From an uncultured Eubacteriales bacterium (GTDB lineage Bacteria > Bacillota > Clostridia > Christensenellales > Aristaeellaceae): DNA of 64,000 nucleotides. Position numbers and translations under genes: made by a program. This document shows positions 31,434 to 40,684 of the stretch, one piece after another. How positions within the stretch are numbered: position 1 is the stretch's first letter; each line of letters begins with the position of its first letter. The notes under the pieces were generated by a model. The model was given only the letters and a program-made list of their open reading frames with translations. It searched no databases and was not told the DNA's origin. Where the stretch lies: contig CACWHI010000003.1 in assembly GCA_902760595.1 (NCBI GenBank), positions 62,001-126,000 of the forward strand. The letters are read 5' to 3'.

Positions 31434-33881
31434 GTGCCAACTACGAAATTCGATAAGGAATCCATCAAGCAGTCCATTCTGGGAAAGCTGCAGCGCTATA
31501 ACGGCAAAACGCTGGAGGATGCGACTGAATACCAGATCTATTACGCCATCGCTTCCACCGTGCGCGACCAGGTGATGCAGAAGTGGTCGGAGTACCGCCA
31601 GAAGGATAAGAACTATCTGGGCAAGCGGCTCTATTACCTCTCTGTGGAGTTCCTGACCGGGCGCAGCCTGATGTGCAACATGCTGAACCTGTGCTCCACC
31701 GATAACTATATGCAGGCCATGAAGGAGCTGGGCATCGACTGGCGCAAGGTGGTGCGCGAGGAGCCGGAACCCGGCCTGGGCAACGGCGGCCTGGGACGCC
31801 TGGCGGCCTGCTTCATGGACTCGCTCTCTTCCCTCGACATCCCGGCGATGGGCTGCACCATCCGCTATGAATACGGCCTGTTCCGCCAGAAGCTGCTGAA
31901 CGGCCAGCAGGTGGAGCTGCCCGACGACTGGCTGGAGAACGGCAACGTCTGGGAAGTCGCCGCCATGGAGGACAGCTGCGAGGTGCACTTCGGCGGCTGG
32001 ATCGAGGAAAAGCAGGAAGACGGCCGCATGATGTTCATCGAGCACGATTACAACACCGTGCAGGCGGTCCCCTACGATATGCCCGTGGCCGGCTATGACA
32101 CCAAGACCGTCAACACCCTGCGCATGTGGCGCGCCAAGTCCTCCCACTCCATGGACCTGAAGGACTTCAACTCCGGCAACTACGTCAAGGCCATGCAGGA
32201 GGAGGAGCTGGCGGCGGTCATCTCCAAGGTACTGTATCCCGAGGACAACCATTACGAGGGCAAGGAGCTGCGCCTGAAGCAGCACTACTTCTTCACCTCC
32301 GCCACCCTGCAGTACGCGCTGAAGGACTTCAAGCGCCGCTTCGGCTGCAACTTCCAGCTGTTCCCCGAAAAGGTGACCATCCAGATCAACGACACGCATC
32401 CGGGCCTGGCGATCCCCGAGCTCATGCGCCTGCTGATCGACCAGGAGGGCCTGGGCTGGGATGAGGCCAGCGCCATCGTGCAGCGTACCGTGGCGTACAC
32501 CAACCACACCGTCATGTCCGAGGCGCTGGAGCGCTGGCCGGAGGAGATGGTGCGCAAGCTGCTGCCGCGCATCTACATGATCCTGCAGGAGATCAACCGC
32601 CGCGTCTGCGCGCGCCTGGCGAACCACTACCACAACGGCATGGATCCGCGCATCGCGGGCATGGCCATCACCGCCTACAACATGGTGCACATGGCCAACC
32701 TGTGCGTGTCCATGAGCTATTCCGTCAACGGCGTCAGCCAGCTGCACGGCCAGATTCTCAAGGACCAGACCTTCCACGACTATTATGAGATCATGCCGGA
32801 AAAGTTCACGGCGATCACCAACGGCATCACGCACCGCCGCTGGCTGATGGTGGCGAACCCCGGCCTGCGCGAACTGATCAACGACACCATCTGCGACAAG
32901 TGGGTCCGCGAGCCGGAGCGCCTGAAGGAGCTGCTGCCCTACCGGGACGACGCCGCCTTCCGCGACCGCTTCGCCCGCATCAAGCGCGACAACAAGATCG
33001 CCTTCAGCAACATGCTCTCCGCGCGACAGGACATGACTGTGGACCCGAGCTTCCTGTTCGACGTCCAGGCGAAGCGCCTGCATGAGTATAAGCGCCAGCT
33101 GCTGAACGCGCTGCACATCATGGTGCTGTACAACCGCATCATGGACGACCCGAACTTCACCATGCAGCCCCGTGCCTTCGTCTTCGGCGCGAAGGCGAGC
33201 CCGGCCTACTACATGGCCAAGCAGATCATCCGCCTGCTGCTGGCGATCAGCAGGCTGATCAACAAGTCCCCGCGCGCGCGGGAGATGCTGCAGGTCGTCT
33301 TCCTGGAGAACTACGACGTCTCCAGCGCCGAGTGCCTGATGCCCGCGGCGGACCTGTCCGAGCAGCTGTCCCTGGCCGGCAAGGAGGCCAGCGGCACCGG
33401 CAACATGAAGTTCATGATGAACGGCGCGGTGACCATGGGCACCATGGACGGCGCGAACATCGAGATCTGCGACGCGGTGGGTCTGGACAACATCTATATC
33501 TTCGGCATGCGCGCCAACACCGTCCACGACCTGGACAGCGAGGGCAGCTACCAGCCCATGCACATCTTCGAGACCAACGGCGAGCTGCGCCGCGCACTCA
33601 CGCAGATGATCGACGGCACTCTGTTCCCGGAGAACGCCGCGGCCGTGCAGGAGATCTACCACAACCTGCTGTTCCGCGACACCTATTACGTGCTCAAGGA
33701 TTTCGGCTCCTACTCCATGGCCCAGCGCCGCGTGGACCACGACTACCAGGACCGTGAGAAGTGGCTGCGCATGGCGATCACCAACACCGCCTGCTCCGGC
33801 GTCTTCTCCTCGGACCGCACCATCCGCGAGTACAACGACAAGATCTGGCACATCGGCACCAGAAACTGGACGAAGAAATGA
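31434..33881 (+). CDS. glgP: Glycogen/starch/alpha-glucan phosphorylase
   Basis: GlgP releases glucose-1-phosphate from glycogen. The 815-residue length is typical. Family motifs include YLSVEFLTGRSL, EPEPGLGNGGLGRLAACFMDS, INDTHP, NGITHRRW and the PLP-lysine motif ASGTGNMKFMMNG. The start is GTG, 8 to 9 bases after AGGAGG. The stop overlaps the start of the next gene (ATGA), an unusual coupling to a secreted peptidoglycan-binding protein. No other glycogen genes are in the window. Confidence 0.96.
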   Translation: MPTTKFDKESIKQSILGKLQRYNGKTLEDATEYQIYYAIASTVRDQVMQKWSEYRQKDKNYLGKRLYYLSVEFLTGRSLMCNMLNLCSTDNYMQAMKELGIDWRKVVREEPEPGLGNGGLGRLAACFMDSLSSLDIPAMGCTIRYEYGLFRQKLLNGQQVELPDDWLENGNVWEVAAMEDSCEVHFGGWIEEKQEDGRMMFIEHDYNTVQAVPYDMPVAGYDTKTVNTLRMWRAKSSHSMDLKDFNSGNYVKAMQEEELAAVISKVLYPEDNHYEGKELRLKQHYFFTSATLQYALKDFKRRFGCNFQLFPEKVTIQINDTHPGLAIPELMRLLIDQEGLGWDEASAIVQRTVAYTNHTVMSEALERWPEEMVRKLLPRIYMILQEINRRVCARLANHYHNGMDPRIAGMAITAYNMVHMANLCVSMSYSVNGVSQLHGQILKDQTFHDYYEIMPEKFTAITNGITHRRWLMVANPGLRELINDTICDKWVREPERLKELLPYRDDAAFRDRFARIKRDNKIAFSNMLSARQDMTVDPSFLFDVQAKRLHEYKRQLLNALHIMVLYNRIMDDPNFTMQPRAFVFGAKASPAYYMAKQIIRLLLAISRLINKSPRAREMLQVVFLENYDVSSAECLMPAADLSEQLSLAGKEASGTGNMKFMMNGAVTMGTMDGANIEICDAVGLDNIYIFGMRANTVHDLDSEGSYQPMHIFETNGELRRALTQMIDGTLFPENAAAVQEIYHNLLFRDTYYVLKDFGSYSMAQRRVDHDYQDREKWLRMAITNTACSGVFSSDRTIREYNDKIWHIGTRNWTKK

Positions 33882-34618
33882 GACACAATGCCTGGACGCG
33901 CCGGCTGACGGCGCTCTGCGCGCTGATGCTGCTCCTGCTGGCGGCACCCGCCGCGCGGGCTGAGGAAAGCCCCCTCGGCGAGCGACTGGCCGGCCTGGAC
34001 GCTTCGGAGCTGACGGAGCTGCGTGAGCTGATCGACCTGCGCCTGCGCGCGCTGGGGGAGTACCCCTTCGTGAAGCTGAGCGAGGGCAGCAGGGGCGACG
34101 AGGTCACCGCGCTGCAGAAGCGGCTGAAGGAGCTCGGGTATTTCACCGACGAGCCGGACGGCCGCTACCGCCAGAAGACGGTCAACGCCATGAAGGCCTT
34201 TGAAAAGGCCGCCGGGCTCAAGCGCGACGGCGCGGCCTCCGTGGAGGATCAGAAGGCGCTGTTCGCGGACGCCGCCCCGGCGCAGCCGACGCCGACCCCG
34301 TCCCCGACGCCCAAGCCCACCCGTACGCCCAATATCGCGAAGGACTACGAGCGGTTCGATTTCCGCCTGGCGGGCCTGATGCCGGAAAAGTACGCCGGCA
34401 GCCGCTACCGGGTGACAGGCCGCCTGCTGGCCCTGCTCGAGGACGGGCGCTGGCTGGTGGAGTTGGACGACGGGCTGGTGGCGGTGCAGCGGACCCCCGC
34501 GGAACGGGAAATTGGCAGCACGGTCAGCGTATGGGGCGAATACGCCGGGCTGACCGCCTACGAGAGCGAGAGCGGGCCGGTGACCCTGCCGCTGATCAAC
34601 TGCGAACATCTGGAATAA
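33878..34618 (+). CDS. Secreted peptidoglycan-binding-domain protein
   Basis: The 246-residue protein has a signal peptide (positive start, LCALMLLLLAAPAARA, then AEE). A PG_binding_1 domain follows at about residues 65-130 (GSRGDEVTALQKRLKELGY, DGRYRQKTVNAMKAFEKAAG). After it come a Pro-Thr linker and a C-terminal OB-like domain with YRVTGRLLALLEDGRWLVEL. The ATG at 33878 overlaps the glgP stop. The export signal and wall-binding domain place it at the cell wall. No enzymatic domain is visible. Confidence 0.82.
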   Translation: MRHNAWTRRLTALCALMLLLLAAPAARAEESPLGERLAGLDASELTELRELIDLRLRALGEYPFVKLSEGSRGDEVTALQKRLKELGYFTDEPDGRYRQKTVNAMKAFEKAAGLKRDGAASVEDQKALFADAAPAQPTPTPSPTPKPTRTPNIAKDYERFDFRLAGLMPEKYAGSRYRVTGRLLALLEDGRWLVELDDGLVAVQRTPAEREIGSTVSVWGEYAGLTAYESESGPVTLPLINCEHLE

Positions 34619-34638
34619 CACCTATTCAGGAGGTTGCC

Positions 34639-35136
34639 ATGAGAAAATTTGCGGTATGCCTGTTACTGATCGGCATCATCGTCGCCGCCGCCGCCATCGG
34701 CGTGGGCATCCTGGTCCGGGATAACGAGGAGGTCCAGGCCATCTCGGCCGTGACGGGCATCCCGATCACGCCGGACAGGGGCGTGGAGCTGCGCCAGGCG
34801 GCGCTGAACGGGAACCTGAAGATGTCCGGTATCGTTTCCTTCCTGCTGCGGGTCTATCCGTATATCACCCGGGTCACGACGATCAGCGCGGCGGTGGCGG
34901 CCTTCGGGCTTCTCTTGCTGATCCTGGTGCTGATCATCAAGCCGGTGCTGTCCATCATCGTGCTGATCCTGATCGCGGCGGTCATCTATTTCGGCTCCCG
35001 CGGCTATCTCGGGGCAGAGGTGGGCAGCTTCGTCAATATGATCATCGGATACCTGAAGAGCTTCTTTGATCAGATCGTCAGCTTCGTCAACGAAACGAAG
35101 ATCGTCGATACGATCCAGAACCTGGTCAATCGGTAA
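34639..35136 (+). CDS. Hypothetical membrane protein
   Basis: The 165-residue protein has an N-terminal hydrophobic segment (residues 4-26), a pair of long hydrophobic segments (about 80-125) and an amphipathic C-terminus. AGGAGG precedes the ATG. It follows the peptidoglycan-binding gene by 20 bases and is probably in the same transcript. I recognise no family. It could be a small membrane partner of the secreted protein. Confidence 0.7.
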   Translation: MRKFAVCLLLIGIIVAAAAIGVGILVRDNEEVQAISAVTGIPITPDRGVELRQAALNGNLKMSGIVSFLLRVYPYITRVTTISAAVAAFGLLLLILVLIIKPVLSIIVLILIAAVIYFGSRGYLGAEVGSFVNMIIGYLKSFFDQIVSFVNETKIVDTIQNLVNR

Positions 35137-35145
35137 AATTAGCGC

Positions 35146-35174
35146 TTGCCACATGGAGTTTTTTCCTGTATAAT
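35146..35174 (+). promoter_or_regulatory. Promoter of the PrsA-like foldase gene
   Basis: TTGCCA (35146-35151), 17 bases and TATAAT (35169-35174), about 45 bases before the gene. Confidence 0.78.
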
Positions 35175-35217
35175 AGGCGGGCTGTGATTATAGCACAAGT
35201 AAGGAGATGCATTTGCC

Positions 35218-36615
35218 ATGCAAAAGAAACTGTTTCTGCTGATGCTGCTGGTAGCCAGCATCGCGCTGAGCGGCTGCGCTCTCGTGGTCAAGGATCCCGT
35301 GCGCGACGCGCAGCAGGTCATCGTGGATGTGAACGGCGAAACGGTCGACAAGCAGACCATGAACCGCGCGATCTCGGATTATACCAACTACATGATGAAC
35401 TATTACTACCAGATCTACGGCATGATGGGCCAGTCCTTCAACCCGTCCAGCATCGATACCAGCGCCTATCCCCAGCAGGTGGTGGACAGCCAGGTCCGTC
35501 AGCTGGTGCTGAAGCAGAAGTTTGCCGCCATGCCTGAGCTGGCCTTCACCGAAGAGGAAGAGAAGGCGATCGAGGAAGACGCCCAGAAGGAATATGACGA
35601 GCAGATCGAGCAGATCAAGACCACGTACCTGGCCGACTCCGAGAAGGAAGGCGACGAGCTGACCGCCGAGGCCCAGGCCTACGCCCTGACCCTGGACGAC
35701 CGCTTCACCCTCGACTATGTCAAGGAGCACGTCCGCGAGGAAAAGATGCAGGAAAAGCTGCGCGAGTACGCCATCCGCGACGTGGCCGTGACCGAGGACG
35801 AGATCAAGGCTGAATTCGACAGCCGTGTGGAAGAGGCCAAGACGAATTACGAGTCCAACCTGTCCTCCTTCGGCTCTTCCGTGAACAACGGCAGCACGGT
35901 GTACTACCGTCCGGCCGGCTACCGCTACGTCAAGCAGATCCTGGTCGGCTTCCCCGATGAGCTGAAGACGGCGCTGAATACCGCCAACAACGAGAAGAGC
36001 ACCGCCCAGACCGCCGTGAACAACGCGCAGACCGCGCTGGACAGCAACACCAGCGCCCTGGCGGAGGAAGGCATCACCGACGAGGCCAAGGCCGAGCTGG
36101 AAGCCGCCACCGAGGGCCTGCAGAAGGCGCTGGACGACGCCAAGGCCGACCTGGAGCAGAAGACCGCCGCCGCCGATCAGGCGCTGGCTGACGCCTACGC
36201 CGCCATCGAGCCCACCGTGGAAGAGGTCAAGGCCAAGCTGGCCGCGGGCGAGGACTTCGACGCCCTGATGGAGCAGTACAATACCGATCCCGGCATGCAG
36301 CGCGAGCCCGGCAAGACCAACGGCTACGCTGTCTGCGAGGGCTTCTCCTCCTTCGATCCGAACTTCGTGTCCGCCGCCATGGCCCTGGAAAAGATCGGCG
36401 ACGTATCCGAGCCTGTCAAGAGCGACAGCTACGGCTACTACATCATCCGCTACCAGGCTGACATCGAGGAAGGTCCGGTCGCCCTGGACGACGTCCACAG
36501 CACCATCGAGTCTTCCGTCCTCAGCGACAAGCAGGACAAAACCTACGACGAGACCGTTGAAAAGTGGACCGGCGAGGCCAGCGTCAAGACCTACATCGAG
36601 CGCCTGAGCAACTGA
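35218..36615 (+). CDS. PrsA/SurA-like lipoprotein peptidyl-prolyl isomerase
   Basis: The 465-residue protein starts with a lipoprotein signal (lipobox LSGC, Cys20). A SurA-N-like helical domain follows, then a parvulin PPIase domain beginning YVKQILVGF (about 237-245) and resuming with EEVKAKLAAGEDFDALMEQYNTDPG (about 335-359). Between these two parvulin elements sits an alanine-rich coiled coil of about 80 residues (248-330), which normal parvulins lack. It should assist folding of exported proteins on the outer face of the membrane. The gene is monocistronic, with its own promoter and terminator. Confidence 0.88.
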   Translation: MQKKLFLLMLLVASIALSGCALVVKDPVRDAQQVIVDVNGETVDKQTMNRAISDYTNYMMNYYYQIYGMMGQSFNPSSIDTSAYPQQVVDSQVRQLVLKQKFAAMPELAFTEEEEKAIEEDAQKEYDEQIEQIKTTYLADSEKEGDELTAEAQAYALTLDDRFTLDYVKEHVREEKMQEKLREYAIRDVAVTEDEIKAEFDSRVEEAKTNYESNLSSFGSSVNNGSTVYYRPAGYRYVKQILVGFPDELKTALNTANNEKSTAQTAVNNAQTALDSNTSALAEEGITDEAKAELEAATEGLQKALDDAKADLEQKTAAADQALADAYAAIEPTVEEVKAKLAAGEDFDALMEQYNTDPGMQREPGKTNGYAVCEGFSSFDPNFVSAAMALEKIGDVSEPVKSDSYGYYIIRYQADIEEGPVALDDVHSTIESSVLSDKQDKTYDETVEKWTGEASVKTYIERLSN

Positions 36616-36634
36616 TCGGCCGCCTGACATAATA

Positions 36635-36678
36635 ACGGAGCTTTCAACCGCCCTTTGGTGGAAGAAAGCTCCGTTTTT
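36635..36678 (+). terminator. Terminator after the foldase gene
   Basis: An 11-bp stem ACGGAGCTTTC / GAAAGCTCCGT with an 18-base loop runs into TTTTT. Confidence 0.85.
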
Positions 36679-36746
36679 GTATTCAATGCTGCGCTGCCGC
36701 GCCTGGTAAGTCAACGACCTTATTGCTGAAAGCTATAACAATGCGC

Positions 36747-36775
36747 TTGACAAATGCTGTCAATTGGATTATCCT
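36747..36775 (+). promoter_or_regulatory. Promoter with overlapping palindrome, DUF4143 gene
   Basis: TTGACA (36747-36752), 17 bases and TATCCT (36770-36775). The -35 is one half of a TTGACA-AATGC-TGTCAA palindrome, a likely operator. A CGACG/CGTCG mini-hairpin is at 36790-36803. Confidence 0.6.
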
Positions 36776-36828
36776 TTTGCTGAAAAGTTGCGACGTAAAC
36801 GTCGTGAATATTCAATGAGGTGGTCGAG

Positions 36829-38103
36829 ATGGTAGCAAGAGATCTGTACCTGAATCAGTTGATCTCTCTAATGTGGGACGGACAAATCAAGGTTATCACC
36901 GGCATCCGCAGGTGCGGCAAGTCGGTACTGCTATTCCAGCTCTTTTATAATTATCTGCTCCAATCAGGGGTGCCTGATGATCACGTCTTGAAGATGGAGC
37001 TGGATAAGCGGAAAGACGCAAAATACAGAAATCCAATCACTCTTGCTGATACAGTGGATGAGTGGATCAGCGCCAGGAGTGGAAAGTGCTATCTGTTCAT
37101 TGATGAAGTGCAATTCAGCTATGAAGTTGAAGACCCCGATAATCCAGGTCATACAATCACTGTGTACGACATGCTTAATGAGCTGAAAGGCTATGATCGC
37201 CTGGATGTTTACGTGACTGGCAGCAATTCAAAGATGCTTTCCACTGACATTGCCACGGAATTCAGAGGCCGGGCATCACAGGTTCATGTGTACCCTCTTT
37301 CCTTTGCCGAGTACCAGGCTGCTGTCGGTGGTGACAAACGGGACAACTTTGATCATTATCTTGTCTATGGCGGAATGCCTTATTTGTTGAATCTTCAGAC
37401 TGACCAGAAGCGCCAGGAATATCTTGCATCTCTGTTCCGCGAAGTATACATCAAGGATATTGTGGATCGCTACAAGCTGGAACGGCAAGACATTCTGGAG
37501 GATATGCTGGATTATCTGGGCTCATCCATCAGCTCCCTGACTAATCCCACAAATATCGCCAACTCTCTGAACACTATCCGGCATGCACATACCAGCGTCA
37601 ACACAGTCAGTGCCTACCTTGGATACATGGTCGATGCTTTCCTTGTCAGCATTGCGCGCCGCTATGACATCAAGGGTAAATCTTACTTCGAGTTTCCAAA
37701 CAAATACTACTTTACTGATGTCGGTCTGCGTAATGCCCGGCTTAATTTCAGACAGATTGATCCGGGACATATGATGGAAAACGTCATCTATCTGGAATTG
37801 CTGCGCCGCGGATATCAGGTGGATGTGGGAGTGGTGACGGATCGTTCAAACGGACAGAACAAGCAAAAAGAGATTGATTTTGTAGTCAACAGCGGCAATA
37901 GGCGGATGTACATTCAATCCGCATGGCAGATGGCCGGAGAACACAAAGAGACCTCCGAGACCGATTCTCTTCGGCTGACAAATGATTTCTTCAAACGTAT
38001 CGTCATCCGGGCAGATGTCCCCGGTGTTATGACCGATGAAAAAGGAATCATACATTGCAATATCATGGACTTTCTCCTGAGGGACGATACTGTTACCCCA
38101 TAA
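36829..38103 (+). CDS. AAA+ ATPase with C-terminal DUF4143 domain
   Basis: The 424-residue protein has an N-terminal P-loop domain (GIRRCGKSVLL; Walker B YLFIDEVQ; arginine-rich GSNSKMLS region) and a DUF4143-type C-terminus with a nuclease-like KEIDFVV segment near residue 350. The ATG at 36829 follows GAGGTGG; a GTG at 36820 is an alternative. This family is widespread and common in anaerobes, but its function is unknown. The gene is clearly AT-richer than its neighbours and uses different codons, suggesting acquisition. It stands alone with its own promoter. Confidence 0.87.
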   Translation: MVARDLYLNQLISLMWDGQIKVITGIRRCGKSVLLFQLFYNYLLQSGVPDDHVLKMELDKRKDAKYRNPITLADTVDEWISARSGKCYLFIDEVQFSYEVEDPDNPGHTITVYDMLNELKGYDRLDVYVTGSNSKMLSTDIATEFRGRASQVHVYPLSFAEYQAAVGGDKRDNFDHYLVYGGMPYLLNLQTDQKRQEYLASLFREVYIKDIVDRYKLERQDILEDMLDYLGSSISSLTNPTNIANSLNTIRHAHTSVNTVSAYLGYMVDAFLVSIARRYDIKGKSYFEFPNKYYFTDVGLRNARLNFRQIDPGHMMENVIYLELLRRGYQVDVGVVTDRSNGQNKQKEIDFVVNSGNRRMYIQSAWQMAGEHKETSETDSLRLTNDFFKRIVIRADVPGVMTDEKGIIHCNIMDFLLRDDTVTP

Positions 38104-38132
38104 TCTGACAAACACTTACGGTCCCTGCCAGC

Positions 38133-38354
38133 TCATAGGTCGCACTCCTTCCAGAGCACGCTGACAGGGCGGCTCTTCCTGTGGTCCGAGACGTATTCGG
38201 CAAACGCTTCCTGTCCGAGCGTCAGGTCAAATTCGTCCTCGATTCTTTCAAACAGCGCTCTTTTGAAGGCTTCGGAGACGGAGCAGGAATGGAGTCTGGC
38301 GTAGCTTTCTGGCAGTTTTCTTTCATCATCGGTTAAGCGGATGGAAAACGCCAT
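38133..38354 (-). CDS. RelB-like (DUF6290) antitoxin, orphan
   Basis: The 73-residue protein (MAFSIRLTDDERKLPESYA...) has the ribbon-helix-helix start and the EAFKRALFERIEDEFDL helix of DUF6290/RelB antitoxins. AAGGAG precedes the ATG at 38354. These antitoxins normally overlap a RelE toxin gene downstream; here the next gene on that side is the convergent DUF4143 ATPase 30 bases away, so the toxin is absent. It may be a remnant or act in trans. Confidence 0.8.
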   Translation of the reverse strand: MAFSIRLTDDERKLPESYARLHSCSVSEAFKRALFERIEDEFDLTLGQEAFAEYVSDHRKSRPVSVLWKECDL

Positions 38355-38438
38355 AACAGCATCTCCTTGCGCGGTACGTTGTACTGCATGCGTTGCCGGA
38401 ATGTCATTACGCAGCGCGGCTCGTTGCGCGCGCAATGT

Positions 38439-38467
38439 TTGACAGGGGTTCCGGGGAATGCTACAAT
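38439..38467 (+). promoter_or_regulatory. Promoter of the GT2 gene
   Basis: TTGACA (38439-38444), 17 bases and TACAAT (38462-38467), about 55 bases before the gene. Confidence 0.78.
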
Positions 38468-38524
38468 AAATAAGCAATAAGCATCTGATCCATGAAGGAA
38501 CCGAACGCGAACGAGGAGGACGGC

Positions 38525-39547
38525 ATGAGCGGAAAACTCCTGTCTGTGGCGATCCCGAGCTATAATTCCGAAGCGTATATGGCCCATGCCATCGAATCCC
38601 TGCTGCCGGGCGGGGACGAGGTGGAGATCCTGGTGGTGGACGACGGCTCGAAAGACCGGACGGCGGAAATCGCGGATGAATACGAGCGGAAGTATCCGGG
38701 CGTCGTGCGCGCGATCCACCAGGAAAACGCCGGGCACGGCGGCGCGGTGATGACCGGGCTCAGGAACGCCACGGGCCTGTATTTCAAGGTCATCGACTCA
38801 GACGACTGGGCGGACGAGCAGGCGTACCCGAAGGTCCTGGAGACGCTCAGGGGCTTTTCGGCGCCCGGTCAGCAGATCGACATGCTGATCAGCAACTATA
38901 TCTATGACAAGGTAGGCGCGGCCCACAAGCATGTGGTGCGCTACCATCACGCCCTGCCCTCGGGCCGCGTGTTCGACTGGGACGAGGCGCGGCACTTCCG
39001 CAAGGGGCAGTACATCCTGATGCACTCGGTCATCTACAATACGGAGATGCTGCGGACCTGCGGGCTCGACCTGCCGCTGCACACCTTCTATGTGGACGAG
39101 CTGTATGTGTACGTGCCGCTGAAGGCGGTCAAACGCATGTACTACCTGGACGTGGATTTCTACCACTACTTCATCGGCCGCGACGACCAGTCCGTGCAGG
39201 AGCAGGTGATGATCCGCCGCATCGACCAGGCGCTGCTGGTCAACCGCCTGCTTGTGAAGGAGGCGGACCCGTATGCCGTGGAGAATGTCCACCTGCGCCG
39301 GTACATGCTGAATTATCTGGAAATCGTGACCACGGTCAGCTCCGTACTGCTGCTGAAAGCAGGAACGCCCGAGCACCTGAAAAAGAAGGACGAGCTGTGG
39401 GCTTATATCCGGGAAACGAATCCGCGCGTCTATCAGGCGCTGCGCCGTCGCGCCCTGGGCCGCATCCTGCATCTCCCGGGGCGCTTCGGGCGTTCGGTAG
39501 CCATTACGGGCTATAAGCTCGCGCGGAAAATCTTCGGATTCAACTGA
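38525..39547 (+). CDS. Family 2 glycosyltransferase
   Basis: The 340-residue protein has a GT-A fold of the GT2 family: VAIPSYNSEAYM at the start, the nucleotide-binding VVDDGSKDRT, NAGHGGAVMTG and the metal-binding DSDDW. There are no membrane segments; the C-terminal part is basic and may contact the membrane. The ATG at 38525 follows GAGGAGG; an upstream in-frame ATG at 38492 lacks a site. The acceptor is unknown; wall-polymer or exopolysaccharide synthesis is the usual role. It is a single-gene unit. Confidence 0.88.
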   Translation: MSGKLLSVAIPSYNSEAYMAHAIESLLPGGDEVEILVVDDGSKDRTAEIADEYERKYPGVVRAIHQENAGHGGAVMTGLRNATGLYFKVIDSDDWADEQAYPKVLETLRGFSAPGQQIDMLISNYIYDKVGAAHKHVVRYHHALPSGRVFDWDEARHFRKGQYILMHSVIYNTEMLRTCGLDLPLHTFYVDELYVYVPLKAVKRMYYLDVDFYHYFIGRDDQSVQEQVMIRRIDQALLVNRLLVKEADPYAVENVHLRRYMLNYLEIVTTVSSVLLLKAGTPEHLKKKDELWAYIRETNPRVYQALRRRALGRILHLPGRFGRSVAITGYKLARKIFGFN

Positions 39548-39553
39548 TATATA

Positions 39554-40672
39554 TCACGCAACGGTAATATCCCCGGACACGCTTTTCAGGGTCAGCTTCG
39601 CGGCACGGGGCCCGTCCTGGCAGTTCATTTGAATGCTGCCGGATACGGAGTTCACCTGGACGCTGGCGGGCTGGCGGTCGGCCAGGGTGATCTTCGCGTC
39701 GCCGGAAACGGCGGAGCCGTTGATCCGCATGAGCGGCCCAGCCAGGGTCAGATCAATATCGCCGGAAACGGTTTTGTAATCAATCTCGTGCGCCTCGCCG
39801 ATGAAGGAGAGGTCGCCCGAGGTTGTTTTGCATATCAGCGTTTCCGCCCGGGACTGGGCCAGCTCCGCGTCGCCGCTGGTGGTGCTGATGCGCAGCGCGC
39901 TGGCGCTGCAGGAGCTGAGGCTGATGTCGCCGCTGGCGGTGGAAACGCTGATGGCGGCGGCGCTGCCGCGAAGGGTGATGTCGCCGCTGGCGGCGGAGAG
40001 CTGCGCCTTCCGGCAGCTCTCATACAGCCGGACGTCCGCGTCTCCGCTGCCGGTGCGGATGACCAGGGTGTCGAGGGGCAGGTCCACATCGACGTTCCCG
40101 CTGCCGGTGCCGATGTCCATGCTGCCGCGCCAGCCGGCGGGGACGCGGAGGACGCCGCGGCAGAACTCGGTCTTCGAATAGGCGGCCAGCGTGTTCAGCG
40201 CCCGCTTCACCCAGCCGGTGAAGGTCTGGGGGAATTCCTCCGCCTGCCCTTCTTCGTCGGGACGGACGATCTCCAGCGCCAGCACGTTCCCGTCCTGCCA
40301 GCTGTGCCACTGCGCCTTGGGATCCCCGGTCAGGGACAGGTGGATCATCGCGTCCTCCGAGGGGAGAACCTGCAGGTCGTCGGCGCCCAGACGGACACGG
40401 ATCACGCTGACGCCGCCGGCGGGGATCGCGTCCGGCGCGACGGGCATCAGGTCGTGCCGGCGGTGGGGGAAGGAGCCGGTCAGCTCGCTGAAGTCGGCCA
40501 GGTCCTCGCTGATGCGCCGGGCGGCCTCGTCCTCGCTGACCCCGTCGGCTAACAGGTCGGCATAGCGCTCGTTCAGGTCGGCGGTCAGCTCCTCCTTCAG
40601 GGCCTGCGCCTCCTCGGTCATTTCGATATCCTGAAACAGGCGATCGGTGATCTCTGTGATTCTCTGATACAT
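39554..40672 (-). CDS. DUF4097 beta-helix protein with HAAS-like N-terminus
   Basis: The 372-residue protein begins with a helical domain (EITDRLFQDIEMTEEAQALKEEL, read in parts; DGVSEDEAARRISEDL) like the HAAS/DUF1700 signalling domains. It continues with a repetitive beta-solenoid in which SGD or SGS triplets recur about every 19 to 20 residues (GTGSGNV, RTGSGDA, SAASGDI, STASGDI, STTSGDA and so on), the DUF4097 signature. No signal peptide or membrane segment is seen. It follows a PadR regulator in the same operon, a pairing common in Firmicutes for envelope-stress-type sensing. Function is not established. Confidence 0.85.
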   Translation of the reverse strand: MYQRITEITDRLFQDIEMTEEAQALKEELTADLNERYADLLADGVSEDEAARRISEDLADFSELTGSFPHRRHDLMPVAPDAIPAGGVSVIRVRLGADDLQVLPSEDAMIHLSLTGDPKAQWHSWQDGNVLALEIVRPDEEGQAEEFPQTFTGWVKRALNTLAAYSKTEFCRGVLRVPAGWRGSMDIGTGSGNVDVDLPLDTLVIRTGSGDADVRLYESCRKAQLSAASGDITLRGSAAAISVSTASGDISLSSCSASALRISTTSGDAELAQSRAETLICKTTSGDLSFIGEAHEIDYKTVSGDIDLTLAGPLMRINGSAVSGDAKITLADRQPASVQVNSVSGSIQMNCQDGPRAAKLTLKSVSGDITVA

Positions 40673-40684
40673 GGCGTTATCCTC

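Noticed and set aside
31404-33947. Minus-strand frame of about 850 codons over glgP
   Set aside because: It is antisense to a textbook glycogen phosphorylase and shows low-complexity composition.
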